The notes under the pieces are model-generated. The model had not been told where the DNA came from. It saw only the letters and a list, made by a program, of their open reading frames with translations, and did not search any database. A program made the position numbers and the translations under genes. From Paenibacillus dakarensis (GTDB lineage: Bacteria > Bacillota > Bacilli > Paenibacillales > Paenibacillaceae), in the NCBI RefSeq assembly GCF_001373415.1, contig NZ_CDSE01000020.1:1-64000 (forward strand): a DNA stretch of 64,000 nucleotides. The letters run 5' to 3'. Positions 54,379 through 63,198 of the stretch are shown here, piece by piece (the first letter of the stretch is position 1; each line of letters starts with the position of its first letter).

Positions 54379-54993
54379 TTAAGCAAATTTCTGCTTGAAC
54401 CAGCTCGCGGCAGCCTCTACTTCCGTACGGCTCAGCTGATGTCCGCCCTGCTCCCAGTGGAGCAGCACCTCTGCACCTGCTTCTTTTAACAGGGTAGTCA
54501 AATCCTCAGATTCCTGTGGAGGACACATCATATCCCGCTTGCCTGCTGCGATAAATACAGGTACGCCGGAAAGATCCGGCAGCTTCTTGTCCCGCAGCGG
54601 AACCATCGGGTGATGCAGAATGGCGCCTTGAAGTGCGTCGCTGTAGTGAAAGAGCAGGCTTGCTGCAATATTCGCCCCGTTCGAATACCCTACGGCAACT
54701 ACACGATTCCGATCGAAGCCGTATTTGTCGGAAGCTGTATCTATAAATTCCTTCAGCTCTTGAGTCCGTTTAATCAGATCCTCTTCATCAAAGACCCCTT
54801 CAGCCAGTCTTCTAAAAAAACGCGGCATCCCGTTCTCGGATACATTCCCCCGAACACCCAATAGATTCGAGCCTTCAGAAATCATCTCTCCAAGCGGTAC
54901 AAGATCATGCTCATTGCCGCCCGTCCCATGCAGCAGCAGTAATGTTGGAGCATCCGCTGATGTTCCTTGTTTATAAATATGACGATGTTCCAT
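54379..54993 (-). CDS. Alpha/beta hydrolase, MhqD-like carboxylesterase
   Basis: A 204-residue cytoplasmic hydrolase. TLLLLHGTGGNEHDL holds the oxyanion loop, the nucleophile is the serine of VVAVGYSNGANIAASLL, the acid is in AAGKRDMMCPPQES and the histidine in EQGGHQLSRTE. The length and motifs fit the carboxylesterase group containing B. subtilis MhqD, which is induced by hydroquinones. AAAGGAGA precedes ATG 54993. A perfect 18 bp palindrome lies 60 bp upstream. Confidence 0.85.
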   Translation of the reverse strand: MEHRHIYKQGTSADAPTLLLLHGTGGNEHDLVPLGEMISEGSNLLGVRGNVSENGMPRFFRRLAEGVFDEEDLIKRTQELKEFIDTASDKYGFDRNRVVAVGYSNGANIAASLLFHYSDALQGAILHHPMVPLRDKKLPDLSGVPVFIAAGKRDMMCPPQESEDLTTLLKEAGAEVLLHWEQGGHQLSRTEVEAAASWFKQKFA

Positions 54994-55053
54994 ATTGAAT
55001 ATCTCCTTTCAGAACCCGCATTTTATACTTGTAATCATGTTGTGTATAAGATT

Positions 55054-55071
55054 TATCTTAATATTAAGATA
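55054..55071 (-). promoter_or_regulatory. Perfect palindrome, candidate MarR-type operator
   Basis: TATCTTAATATTAAGATA is a perfect 18 bp inverted repeat 60 bp upstream of the MhqD-like gene. Its outer TATCT...AGATA matches the ends of the B. subtilis MhqR box. Control by a quinone-sensing MarR protein is inferred; no marR gene lies in this window. The rest of the 54994-55341 gap holds a terminator at 55148 and AT-rich sequence. Confidence 0.5.
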
Positions 55072-55147
55072 TTTAATCCATCTTAACATATCCACCTTAA
55101 AAATCAACCCTCTTCTCCCCTGCCTCCTGGTCTTCACCATATAGGAA

Positions 55148-55174
55148 AAGGCCCTCCAATCGCTTGGAAGGCCT
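55148..55174 (-). terminator. Hairpin downstream of the serine hydrolase gene
   Basis: AAGGCC and TCCAA pair with TTGGA and GGCCTT. It lies about 170 bp after the serine hydrolase stop on the minus strand, before the palindrome upstream of the MhqD-like gene. Confidence 0.6.
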
Positions 55175-55341
55175 TCTCTCTTCTATATATCTAATCTGTA
55201 ATAACCGTACGTGTTCCCCCGTAACTCCTTCATTATATCAAAATATATATCATATGTCAGCTTGAGTTTTGGGTATTTTCACAAAAATATTGATTTTGTT
55301 TAGAAAATGTTCCATATTGGCAGCAAAATTTATGCCATAAT

Positions 55342-56448
55342 TTATGCCTTCACAGCAGCTGTCAACGCATTATGCACACGAACACGAAGAGAGGCCACAC
55401 TTCCGCTCCGTCCTCCGTACACCCGATTCGTCAGAAGTACAACCGCCAGATTATATGCCGGATCAATCCAAAGGCTCGTGCCCGTGAACCCCGTATGCCC
55501 ATAGCATTGTTCACTCATAAGATCACCGGATGCATCCATCCGGTCTCCCTTAAGTACCCATCCGAGTCCTCTATTCGCATCTGAGACCCCCGAAGTGTGG
55601 CTGCGTATCGACGTGTTTACAGCAGCTTTGGAAAGAACAGGATGACCACCCTTCAGCCACATCTGCGCATAACGCATAAGATCTCTACTGCTGGCGAACA
55701 GACCTGCGTGTCCGCATCCTCCATCTAGTGCACGTGCATTCTCGTCATGAACTATGCCGTATAGGTGCCGGCCAAACACTTCATCATACTCTGTCGCTGC
55801 GAAACCGTTCCCCGCATCTGAAGCCGGGGAGAATGAGGTGTGCTTCATTTCGAGCGGCTCAAATATCCGGATCCGGGCAGCTTCACCAATAGACATGCCT
55901 AGCACCTGTTCGATTACTCTTCCAAGCATCAAATACCCCAAATCACTATATACAACAGCCGTTCGAGGCTCTCTCACAAGGGTCGCCTGATGTACCGCCT
56001 CCCACATTTGCTCCTTACTCCAGCCATGGGAATGAAGATTCATATGTGCCTGAAGGCCGGATGTATGCGTTAGCAGCTCACCTACGGTCACCTCTTCTTT
56101 TCCCGCTGCCCCGAAATCGGGCACAATGGATGATATGGTTGTCCCTAGTGTTAGTATGCCTTCATCAATCAACCCAAGGATGAGCGGCAAGGTTGCCACA
56201 ACCTTGGTCAGAGAAGCACAATCATACAGCGTATCCTCATTCACCGGTATCTGGCGCTCAGGGGCCGGGTCAGCATAGCCGACCGGATAGATCCATTCCT
56301 GTCCGCGATGAACTACAGCGAGTACGGCCCCCGGTGTCGTTCCAGCCTCCAGCTCCGAATGAACAGCACGGCAGGCAGCCTTTACCTTCTCCAGCTCAAG
56401 GCCGAGTGCTCGCGCCCCATTTTCGATTGAATCCAGATTAAGAGACAT
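55342..56448 (-). CDS. Serine hydrolase of the beta-lactamase / PBP4* family
   Basis: A 368-residue protein with class C beta-lactamase-like motifs: S79-x-x-K82 in CASLTKVV, the tyrosine motif YSDLGYLMLG and a C-terminal GHTGFTGTSLWIDP. No signal peptide is visible. ATG 56448 follows GGGGG at seven bases and lies 11 bp after the stop of the binding-protein gene, so both are probably co-transcribed. Related Bacillota enzymes act on peptidoglycan peptides or D-amino acid esters. The pairing with a binding protein suggests a role in handling its ligand, which is inference. Confidence 0.88.
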   Translation of the reverse strand: MSLNLDSIENGARALGLELEKVKAACRAVHSELEAGTTPGAVLAVVHRGQEWIYPVGYADPAPERQIPVNEDTLYDCASLTKVVATLPLILGLIDEGILTLGTTISSIVPDFGAAGKEEVTVGELLTHTSGLQAHMNLHSHGWSKEQMWEAVHQATLVREPRTAVVYSDLGYLMLGRVIEQVLGMSIGEAARIRIFEPLEMKHTSFSPASDAGNGFAATEYDEVFGRHLYGIVHDENARALDGGCGHAGLFASSRDLMRYAQMWLKGGHPVLSKAAVNTSIRSHTSGVSDANRGLGWVLKGDRMDASGDLMSEQCYGHTGFTGTSLWIDPAYNLAVVLLTNRVYGGRSGSVASLRVRVHNALTAAVKA

Positions 56449-56459
56449 TGCTTATCCCC

Positions 56460-57845
56460 CTACAGTTCGTTTAGCTCCTGAATCTTCTTCACTGCACGAT
56501 CCAGTGCCGTCTTCGTGTCCTTGTTATCATCCCATATATCGGTCAGCGCAGCATTCACAGGTCCCCATACATGATCCGTTTCAGGCAGGGTAGGTACAGG
56601 CGATGCGTTATCCAGCTGTTTCGTGAAAGCTGACATATACGGGTCATTCCTAACCTGATCCGATTGCTGCGCCTCAAGATTTGTCGGAACCGCCCCTGTC
56701 TGTTTACTGTACTCCAGTTGTGCATCCTTGGTTGATGCATAATAAGCAAACATTCGGGCCGCATTAGGATACTTGCTGCCCGCATTCACATACCATGCCT
56801 TAACATTCGCTAAGGAGACTGCCGGATATTTACCGATTACGGGAATGGGCGCAGCACCCAACTGGTCACCCAAGGCTTTTTCATAATCGCCAAGCATTTC
56901 CGGCCCACTGATGTCCATAGCCAGCTTGCCCGATGTAAACAGATCTCGCCTGAAATTCTTCGTCAGCTGCTTGGTCTTTACGGGGATTTCATTTTTCATA
57001 CGGGTGAATATCTCCATACTCTCTCTAGCTTCCGCGTTATTCAGTCCTATATCGTTCCTGTCGGTACCATTCTTGCCGTAAATATATCCTCCAGCAGACG
57101 CAAGGAAGGGATAACTGTAATAGAGATTCCCTGCTTCCCACAGGATTCCGTATTTATTGTTCGGCTTATCTGTAAATTTGCCGCTAAACTCGAGTACTTC
57201 TTCAAAAGTTTCTGGCGCCTCTCTGATCAAGCTTTTATTGTAATATAATACATACGTCTCTGCTGCTAAGGGATATCCATACAGCACTTCCTTATAAGAT
57301 ACACCTTGAATCGAATAATTCGCATTCATGCGTCTCACTTCGACCTCGAACAGATCGTTCGGCAGCACAAGTCCGGCTTCTGCAGCTTTCCCAAGCTCCG
57401 AGCTTCGGAGCATCACAACGTCCGCAGCAGATGCTTCGCCCTGTGACAATCGCTTCGCTTGCTCCGCAGAATCCACCTCTTCCCTTGTGATCTCTACACC
57501 ATATGTGTTAGTGAACTGTTTCATGAATTCGTCGGAGAAGACTTGCTCTCCCTTGATCTCCCACACAACCAGCCTCGCCCCGGCTTCAACCGAGAATTCA
57601 GGTCCGTTCGTTTCGGGCGGCGGTGCAGTTTTAGCCCCGTTTGGCTCGCCTGTCTGAGGTGGAGGCGGCGTCTTGGCCCCCGTCTGCAGGTCGGTCTGCG
57701 GAGGCGGAGGTGTCTTGGCCCCTGGTTCCTGATTGCCCGAGACAGGTGGTTTCTGTTCTGGAACTGCCTGTTCTCCACCACATCCGGCAATGGATAGCAT
57801 CATCGTGAATGCTGCTGTAATCGCAAGTGTTTTTTTCAATCTCAT
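56460..57845 (-). CDS. Extracellular solute-binding lipoprotein with Pro-rich linker
   Basis: A 461-residue binding protein starting MRLKKTLAITAAF at ATG 57845. The lipobox is SIAGC near residue 21. Residues about 35-80 hold three tandem copies of a GAKTPPPPQT-like unit that should form a flexible stalk. The binding domain has the maltose/sugar-binding layout (LVVWEIKGEQVF, FTNTYGVEITREEVDSAEQ, ASAADVVMLRSSELG, YPLAAETYVLYYNKSL). No permease genes are adjacent; the next gene is a serine hydrolase. It may serve a transporter elsewhere. Confidence 0.85.
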   Translation of the reverse strand: MRLKKTLAITAAFTMMLSIAGCGGEQAVPEQKPPVSGNQEPGAKTPPPPQTDLQTGAKTPPPPQTGEPNGAKTAPPPETNGPEFSVEAGARLVVWEIKGEQVFSDEFMKQFTNTYGVEITREEVDSAEQAKRLSQGEASAADVVMLRSSELGKAAEAGLVLPNDLFEVEVRRMNANYSIQGVSYKEVLYGYPLAAETYVLYYNKSLIREAPETFEEVLEFSGKFTDKPNNKYGILWEAGNLYYSYPFLASAGGYIYGKNGTDRNDIGLNNAEARESMEIFTRMKNEIPVKTKQLTKNFRRDLFTSGKLAMDISGPEMLGDYEKALGDQLGAAPIPVIGKYPAVSLANVKAWYVNAGSKYPNAARMFAYYASTKDAQLEYSKQTGAVPTNLEAQQSDQVRNDPYMSAFTKQLDNASPVPTLPETDHVWGPVNAALTDIWDDNKDTKTALDRAVKKIQELNEL

Positions 57846-57951
57846 GCCTCTGCTGCCCTCCATTGTACAAAAAGGATACTAGAATATAGTTCTATAAATT
57901 TCACTGGATCCCTTTAGATGCTCCGGCAAAATCACCGGCTAAAACGATCAA

Positions 57952-58032
57952 AGCGGACTAAAATTCTGTTATTCACTTTAAACAAGCCAAGCTTCAGCCG
58001 TTTTATCGTAAATAACGGATCTCTAGTCCGCT
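57952..58032. repeat. Large interrupted inverted repeat downstream of purD
   Basis: Ends AGCGGACTA (57952-57960) and TAGTCCGCT (58024-58032) are exact complements. Inner TGTTATT pairs with AAATAAC and an adjacent CGGCTAAAACGAT resembles the complement of AGCCGTTTTATCGT. The element starts 22 bp after the purD stop. It may be a dispersed intergenic element and could act in termination. Confidence 0.65.
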
Positions 58033-58053
58033 CATGTGTTTGAGAATGACGCT

Positions 58054-59322
58054 TCAGATCAGCGCTTTCGCTGCAATATCTGTACGGAAGTGTTTCCCTT
58101 CAAACGTAATCTTTTCAGCACGCTCATAAGCTTTCGCGCGGGCGGAAGCAATGTCGGGACCAAGCCCCACAACGCCGAGCACGCGTCCGCCGTTCGTAAT
58201 CATTCTGCCTTCCCCGTCCAGCGCTGTTCCCGCATGGAACACGATTGAAGAGTTATCCTCCGCATCGAGACCGGAAATATCCAGTCCTTTCGGATAGGAA
58301 GCCGGATAACCTCCGGAAGCCAAAATCACACACACCGCTGCCTCTTCGCTCCACTCCAGCGTTAGCTCATCTAGCGTTCCATTTACGGCTGCCAGGAATA
58401 CTTCCAGCAGATCCGTCTTCAAGCGCGGCAGCACCACCTGTGTCTCCGGATCCCCGAAACGGGCATTAAACTCGATGGTCTTCGGTTTGCCATCCGGCGT
58501 AATCATCAGCCCAGCGAACAGCACCCCGCGGAATGGACGGCCTTCGGATACCATCGCCTTGGCCGTAGGCTTAATAATCGTTTCAATCGCTTCCTCGATG
58601 ATCGCATCGGGAATATGAGGAAGCGGAGAATAAGTGCCCATCCCGCCTGTGTTGGGACCGAGGTCACCATCATAAGCCGGCTTATGATCCTGTGCAGCCG
58701 ACATCGGCTTTACCGTCTCCCCGTCGACAAACGCCAGAATCGACATTTCCTGTCCTTCAAGGAACTCTTCAATGACGACACGGCTTCCCGCTTCCCCGAA
58801 TATCTTGGACTGCATGATATCGCGAAGCGCCTGCTCAGCCTCTTCCATTGTGCGGGCTACCGTAACACCCTTTCCGGCCGCAAGTCCATCGGCTTTGACA
58901 ACGATAGGCGCCTGCTTGCTCCGTAAGTAAGCCAGTGCCTGCTCGTAATCGTCAAACTTTTCATAGGCAGCGGTCGGGATATTGTATTTATGTAAAAGAT
59001 CCTTCATAAATGTTTTGCTGCCCTCGATCTCAGCAGCATTTTTGCGCGGCCCGAACACCGGAATTCCCGCTGCTTCAAACACGTCTACAATACCGTCTGC
59101 AAGCGGATCATCCGGACCGACAACGACAAGTCCAACCGCTTTTTCCTGAGCAAATGCCTTTAGCTGCTCGAACTCGTTAACGTTGATCGGTACGATCTCC
59201 GCAATCTGCGCAATACCCGCGTTCCCGGGTGCGCAGTATATTTTCCCGGCCTTGGGACTCTTGGACAGCGCCCATACAATCGCATGCTCGCGTCCGCCGC
59301 TGCCGATTACCAGAATATCCAT
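58054..59322 (-). CDS. purD: Phosphoribosylamine-glycine ligase
   Basis: A 422-residue ATP-grasp enzyme that joins glycine to phosphoribosylamine. ATG 59322 follows GGGAGGGG at four to five bases; an upstream frame to 59391 is not needed. Typical parts are MDILVIGSGGREHAI, VVGPDDPLADGIVD, PIVVKADGLAAGKGVTVA, NTGGMGTYSP and FNARFGDPETQ. It is the last gene of the visible purine cluster and is followed by an inverted repeat. Confidence 0.95.
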   Translation of the reverse strand: MDILVIGSGGREHAIVWALSKSPKAGKIYCAPGNAGIAQIAEIVPINVNEFEQLKAFAQEKAVGLVVVGPDDPLADGIVDVFEAAGIPVFGPRKNAAEIEGSKTFMKDLLHKYNIPTAAYEKFDDYEQALAYLRSKQAPIVVKADGLAAGKGVTVARTMEEAEQALRDIMQSKIFGEAGSRVVIEEFLEGQEMSILAFVDGETVKPMSAAQDHKPAYDGDLGPNTGGMGTYSPLPHIPDAIIEEAIETIIKPTAKAMVSEGRPFRGVLFAGLMITPDGKPKTIEFNARFGDPETQVVLPRLKTDLLEVFLAAVNGTLDELTLEWSEEAAVCVILASGGYPASYPKGLDISGLDAEDNSSIVFHAGTALDGEGRMITNGGRVLGVVGLGPDIASARAKAYERAEKITFEGKHFRTDIAAKALI

Positions 59323-59528
59323 GGTTCCCCTCCCACCGATTCCTTTATCTATCAGCTGTTGCACCACTACGAATGCGGATCTTTCTTCCAATCACTGTTG
59401 TCCCCGGATTTATTATAATTATTTGCTTAATTGTTTAAATCCAATGACAAAGGTGACCGCTACGCTTCTCCAGAAAGATTCCGCCTTCTCCGTTGTAGTA
59501 AAACCTTCTTTAGTTCACCTATATAGTC

Positions 59529-61082
59529 CTAGTGTTTAAAATGTCTGATGCCTGTAAATACCATGGCAATGCCGTTTTCATTCGCCACCCGGATCGACTC
59601 TTCGTCCTTCACGGAGCCGCCTGGCTGAATGACTGCGGTAATTCCTGCTTGTGCAGCGAGCTCAAGCGTGTCACCCATCGGGAAGAACGCGTCCGAAGCG
59701 AGTACTGCGCCTTTTGCCTTGTCACCCGCCTGTTCAATCGCAATACGTGCCGAACCTACACGGTTCATCTGACCAGCACCAACACCTACCGTCATGTCAT
59801 TCGCAGCCAGCACAATCGCATTCGATTTCACATGCTTTACAACTTTCCAGCCGAACAGCAGCTGTTTCAGTTCCTCTTCGGTCGGCTTGCGATCGGTAAC
59901 GACTTTCAGATCATTCACATCGAGGGAGTGAACATCGCTCTCTTGAACGATCATACCGCCTTCAATCGATGTTACAGCCAGCACGCTCTTCCGTTCCTTC
60001 GCTGAACCGAATTCACCCATTTTGAGCAGGCGGATATTTTTCTTCTTCGTCAACAGCTCAAGCGCCTCGGGTGTGAAATCCGGTGCCAAAATAATTTCCA
60101 GGAAAATATCCTTCAGCAGCTCGGCTGTCGGTCCATCAATCATGCGGTTAGCTGCAACAATGCCTCCGAAGATTGAGGTGGTATCCGCTTCATAAGCTTT
60201 TTTGAATGCTTCCAATACATTTTCGCCAACGCCAACACCGCAAGGATTCATATGCTTAACGGCTACAACAGCCGGCTCATCAAATTCCTTCACAATCTGC
60301 AGCGCAGCATTCGCATCATTAATGTTGTTATATGACAATTCTTTCCCGTGAAGCTGCTCTGCTGTCGTCAATGTGCCTGCAGGTGCCAGCGGCTTCTTGT
60401 AGAATGCGGCCTTCTGATGCGGGTTCTCGCCATAACGAAGATCCTGAATCTTCTCATACGTTACACTGAATCGCTCTGGCAACGGATCGCCAGTCACGTT
60501 CGACAAATACTCAGAGATCAATGTGTCGTACGCACCGGTATGACGGAATACCTTCGCCGCAAGGCGCTTGCGTGTTTCAAGCGTCGTGTCGCCATTCGCA
60601 CGAATCTCTTCCAAAACCGTACTGTAGTCCCCTGCATCCACCACAACACTAACAAAAGCGTGGTTTTTCGCAGCTGATCGGAGCATTGTCGGTCCACCGA
60701 TGTCGATATTCTCGATTGCATCTTCATATTCGACATCTGGTTTGGAAATCGTTTCCTGAAAGGGATACAGATTCACCACGACCAAATCGATATAATCCAG
60801 TCCCAATTCCTGCATCTGGCGCTGATGCTCGCTGCTGTCGCGAACCGCCAACAGACCACTATGTACTGCGGGGTGCAGTGTTTTTACACGTCCGTCCAAA
60901 ATTTCAGGGAAGCCTGTTACATCCGAAATCCCGATTACCGGTACGCCTTCTTTGGCAAGAAGGCTTTTAGTACCCCCTGTTGAGATAATTTCTACGCCAA
61001 GGGAAGCCAGTTCCCGGCAAAACTCCACGATTCCCGTCTTATCTGAAACACTAACAAGTGCTCTTTTGATGCTCACATTCAT
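59529..61082 (-). CDS. purH: Bifunctional AICAR transformylase / IMP cyclohydrolase
   Basis: A 517-residue enzyme for the last two steps to IMP. The IMP cyclohydrolase domain (about 1-195) begins [16 protein letters not shown] and has STGGT and GRVKTLHP. The transformylase domain has [48 protein letters not shown] and DAFFPMGD. It lies 207 bp upstream of the purD start, with a roughly 300 bp gap separating it from purN. Confidence 0.95.
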   Translation of the reverse strand: MNVSIKRALVSVSDKTGIVEFCRELASLGVEIISTGGTKSLLAKEGVPVIGISDVTGFPEILDGRVKTLHPAVHSGLLAVRDSSEHQRQMQELGLDYIDLVVVNLYPFQETISKPDVEYEDAIENIDIGGPTMLRSAAKNHAFVSVVVDAGDYSTVLEEIRANGDTTLETRKRLAAKVFRHTGAYDTLISEYLSNVTGDPLPERFSVTYEKIQDLRYGENPHQKAAFYKKPLAPAGTLTTAEQLHGKELSYNNINDANAALQIVKEFDEPAVVAVKHMNPCGVGVGENVLEAFKKAYEADTTSIFGGIVAANRMIDGPTAELLKDIFLEIILAPDFTPEALELLTKKKNIRLLKMGEFGSAKERKSVLAVTSIEGGMIVQESDVHSLDVNDLKVVTDRKPTEEELKQLLFGWKVVKHVKSNAIVLAANDMTVGVGAGQMNRVGSARIAIEQAGDKAKGAVLASDAFFPMGDTLELAAQAGITAVIQPGGSVKDEESIRVANENGIAMVFTGIRHFKH

Positions 61083-61200
61083 TCCTCCCCATGTATTGAA
61101 AAGTTCCTATTTTAGACTCAGCATTTTGCATCATTCGATTTCAGACGCTCTGTTGAACAATATATTGAAGGATAAATTCGTTCCTAGCAATAGTCCCCGG

Positions 61201-61235
61201 CATTCCGGGCATTCCGGGCATTCCTGCATTCCGGG
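61201..61235. repeat. Short tandem repeat in the purN-purH gap
   Basis: CATTCCGGG occurs at 61201, 61210 and 61227, with an eight-base variant CATTCCTG at 61219. The 298 bp gap 61083-61380 otherwise holds no supported gene; the minus-strand frame through it merely translates the repeat as ECPECPEC. Confidence 0.7.
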
Positions 61236-61380
61236 CAAACCATGAAGTGAGAGTCGCTTTTTGGATGTATAAGAATGCTCAGCTAAAATGTTCCGTATAT
61301 GCTGTCGATAAGAGAACATTCCCAAAGTATTTCCCGAGAAATATCGAACTTGTCGAGCAACCGCTGTTTGTGAACTGCTA

Positions 61381-62004
61381 TTACCGCGCAGCCGGTTCAG
61401 CAATCGTCACAATACGCCCATTCAGATTAACCCGTCCTGCTGTAAACCAGGATACAACTTCCGGATACAGCTGCTGCTCTACCGCATGAATTCGCCCGGA
61501 AAGGGATGCTTCGTCATCCCCTTCCACAATTTCGACGGCACGCTGAGCAATAACGGGGCCGGTATCCATCCCCCCATCGACAAAATGAACGCTAATCCCC
61601 GTCAGCTTAACTCCATAATCGAGTGCTTGCCCGATGGCGTTCTTGCCTGGGAAGGAAGGCAGCAGAGATGGATGAATGTTAATCATGCGACCGCTGTAAG
61701 GCTCCACCAGAACAGAGGTCAACAGACGCATATAGCCCGCCAGAACGATCAGATCCACGCCGCGTTTACTGAGCTCTACAGCAATCTCCCGCTCGTAATC
61801 TTCTCTTGAAGCATAATCCTTCGGCTGAAACAAAAAGCAATCAATTCCCGCCTTACGGGCACGCTCCACAACGGCCGCCTGCGGCTTGTCGCACACTAGA
61901 AGACTGATCTCTCCTCCTAGCCAGCCGCTGACCATCGCATCAACAAGCGCTTGAAAATTGCTTCCCCTGCCAGAAGCGAATACCGCAATCCGGTAAGAAG
62001 TCAT
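61381..62004 (-). CDS. purN: Phosphoribosylglycinamide formyltransferase
   Basis: A 207-residue enzyme transferring a formyl group from 10-formyl-THF to GAR. It starts YRIAVFASGRGSNFQALVDA after MTS, has LAGYMRLLTSVLVEPY, the active-site NIHPSLLPSFPGKNAIGQAL with catalytic Asn and His, and GISVHFVDGGMDTGPVIAQ with the catalytic Asp. The ATG overlaps the purM TAA by one base, so translation is coupled. Confidence 0.95.
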   Translation of the reverse strand: MTSYRIAVFASGRGSNFQALVDAMVSGWLGGEISLLVCDKPQAAVVERARKAGIDCFLFQPKDYASREDYEREIAVELSKRGVDLIVLAGYMRLLTSVLVEPYSGRMINIHPSLLPSFPGKNAIGQALDYGVKLTGISVHFVDGGMDTGPVIAQRAVEIVEGDDEASLSGRIHAVEQQLYPEVVSWFTAGRVNLNGRIVTIAEPAAR

Positions 62005-63044
62005 TACACATCCGCTCCCGTAAAGGTAACTGTTCGTTCACCGTTCTTAACACTTCCTATAACATAAGGCTCTTCACCCTCGGAGCGCAAGAGCTGCAGT
62101 GCCTGCTCCGCATCCTGTCCGGCAACGACAACAACCATGCCGATTCCCATATTAAATGTCGTAAACATATCTTTATTGGAGATGCCGCCTTGATCCTGCA
62201 TGAGCTTAAAGATCGGCAGAATCGGCCATGAGCCGTACTCAATGTCGACCTCCACATGATCCGGCAGCATACGCGGAATATTCTCAATAAATCCGCCGCC
62301 TGTTATATGAGCCATCCCCTTCACCTGAATCTTCTCAAGAAGTGCAAGCAGCGGCTTCACATAAATCTTCGTTGGCTCAAGCAGCACATCGCCAAGACGA
62401 GCTCCAAGCTCAGGCAATTCTTGATCCAGTGTATATCCGGATTGCTCCAGAAGCAGCTTGCGGACGAGTGAGAAGCCATTGCTATGGACACCGCTTGATG
62501 CAAGTCCAAGTACCACATCACCGGGAGCAATCGTGGAGCCGTTGATCATCCTGCTCTTGTCGACAATTCCGACAGTGAAGCCGGCAATGTCGTATTCTCC
62601 CTCAGCGTACATGCCCGGCATCTCTGCCGTTTCGCCGCCGATCAGGGCACAGCCTGCCTGATTACAGCCATCCGCGATGCCTTTGACAATGGATTCGATC
62701 TTGGCAGGAATGACTTTATCACATGCTAAATAGTCAAGAAAAAAGAGCGGTTCTGCCCCCTGTACAACAACGTCGTTCACGCACATGGCCACTGCATCAA
62801 TTCCGATGGTATCATGACGATCCATCGCAAATGCGAGCTTCAGCTTTGTGCCTACGCCGTCGGTACCCGAGACGAGAACCGGCTCTTCATACTTATCTTT
62901 ATTCAGTTGAAAAAGGGCTCCGAAACCACCCAGATCCGTCATGACCTCGGGTCTGAATGTTGTTTTGACGTGCTTCTTCATCCGTTCAACAGCTTCATTG
63001 CCTGCGGCAATATCAACACCGGCATTTTTATAAGTATTAGACAC
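62004..63044 (-). CDS. purM: Phosphoribosylformylglycinamidine cyclo-ligase
   Basis: A 346-residue AIR synthetase. Features are [81 protein letters not shown] and [15 protein letters not shown]. It lies between purF and purN in the conserved order, with 154 bp to the purF stop. Confidence 0.95.
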   Translation of the reverse strand: MSNTYKNAGVDIAAGNEAVERMKKHVKTTFRPEVMTDLGGFGALFQLNKDKYEEPVLVSGTDGVGTKLKLAFAMDRHDTIGIDAVAMCVNDVVVQGAEPLFFLDYLACDKVIPAKIESIVKGIADGCNQAGCALIGGETAEMPGMYAEGEYDIAGFTVGIVDKSRMINGSTIAPGDVVLGLASSGVHSNGFSLVRKLLLEQSGYTLDQELPELGARLGDVLLEPTKIYVKPLLALLEKIQVKGMAHITGGGFIENIPRMLPDHVEVDIEYGSWPILPIFKLMQDQGGISNKDMFTTFNMGIGMVVVVAGQDAEQALQLLRSEGEEPYVIGSVKNGERTVTFTGADV

Positions 63045-63198
63045 GCACTTAACACTCCTTTTTTACTAAAGATTCAATTGAGCTGAATATAATGCAACAT
63101 GCCTGAAACTATTCAATATCCTTAATAACTCAGCAGGTAAAAGAAAGAGCATCCCGAGACGGCCATTTCACATCCTTGGCAGCCCCGGAATCATACAG

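Noticed and set aside
61201..61235. CRISPR-like repetition
   Set aside because: Units are 8-9 bp with no spacers and no cas genes.
61131..61403. 90-residue minus-strand frame in the purN-purH gap with CPECPEC
   Set aside because: The cysteine pattern comes from translating the CATTCCGGG tandem repeat, and no ribosome site or family match is seen.
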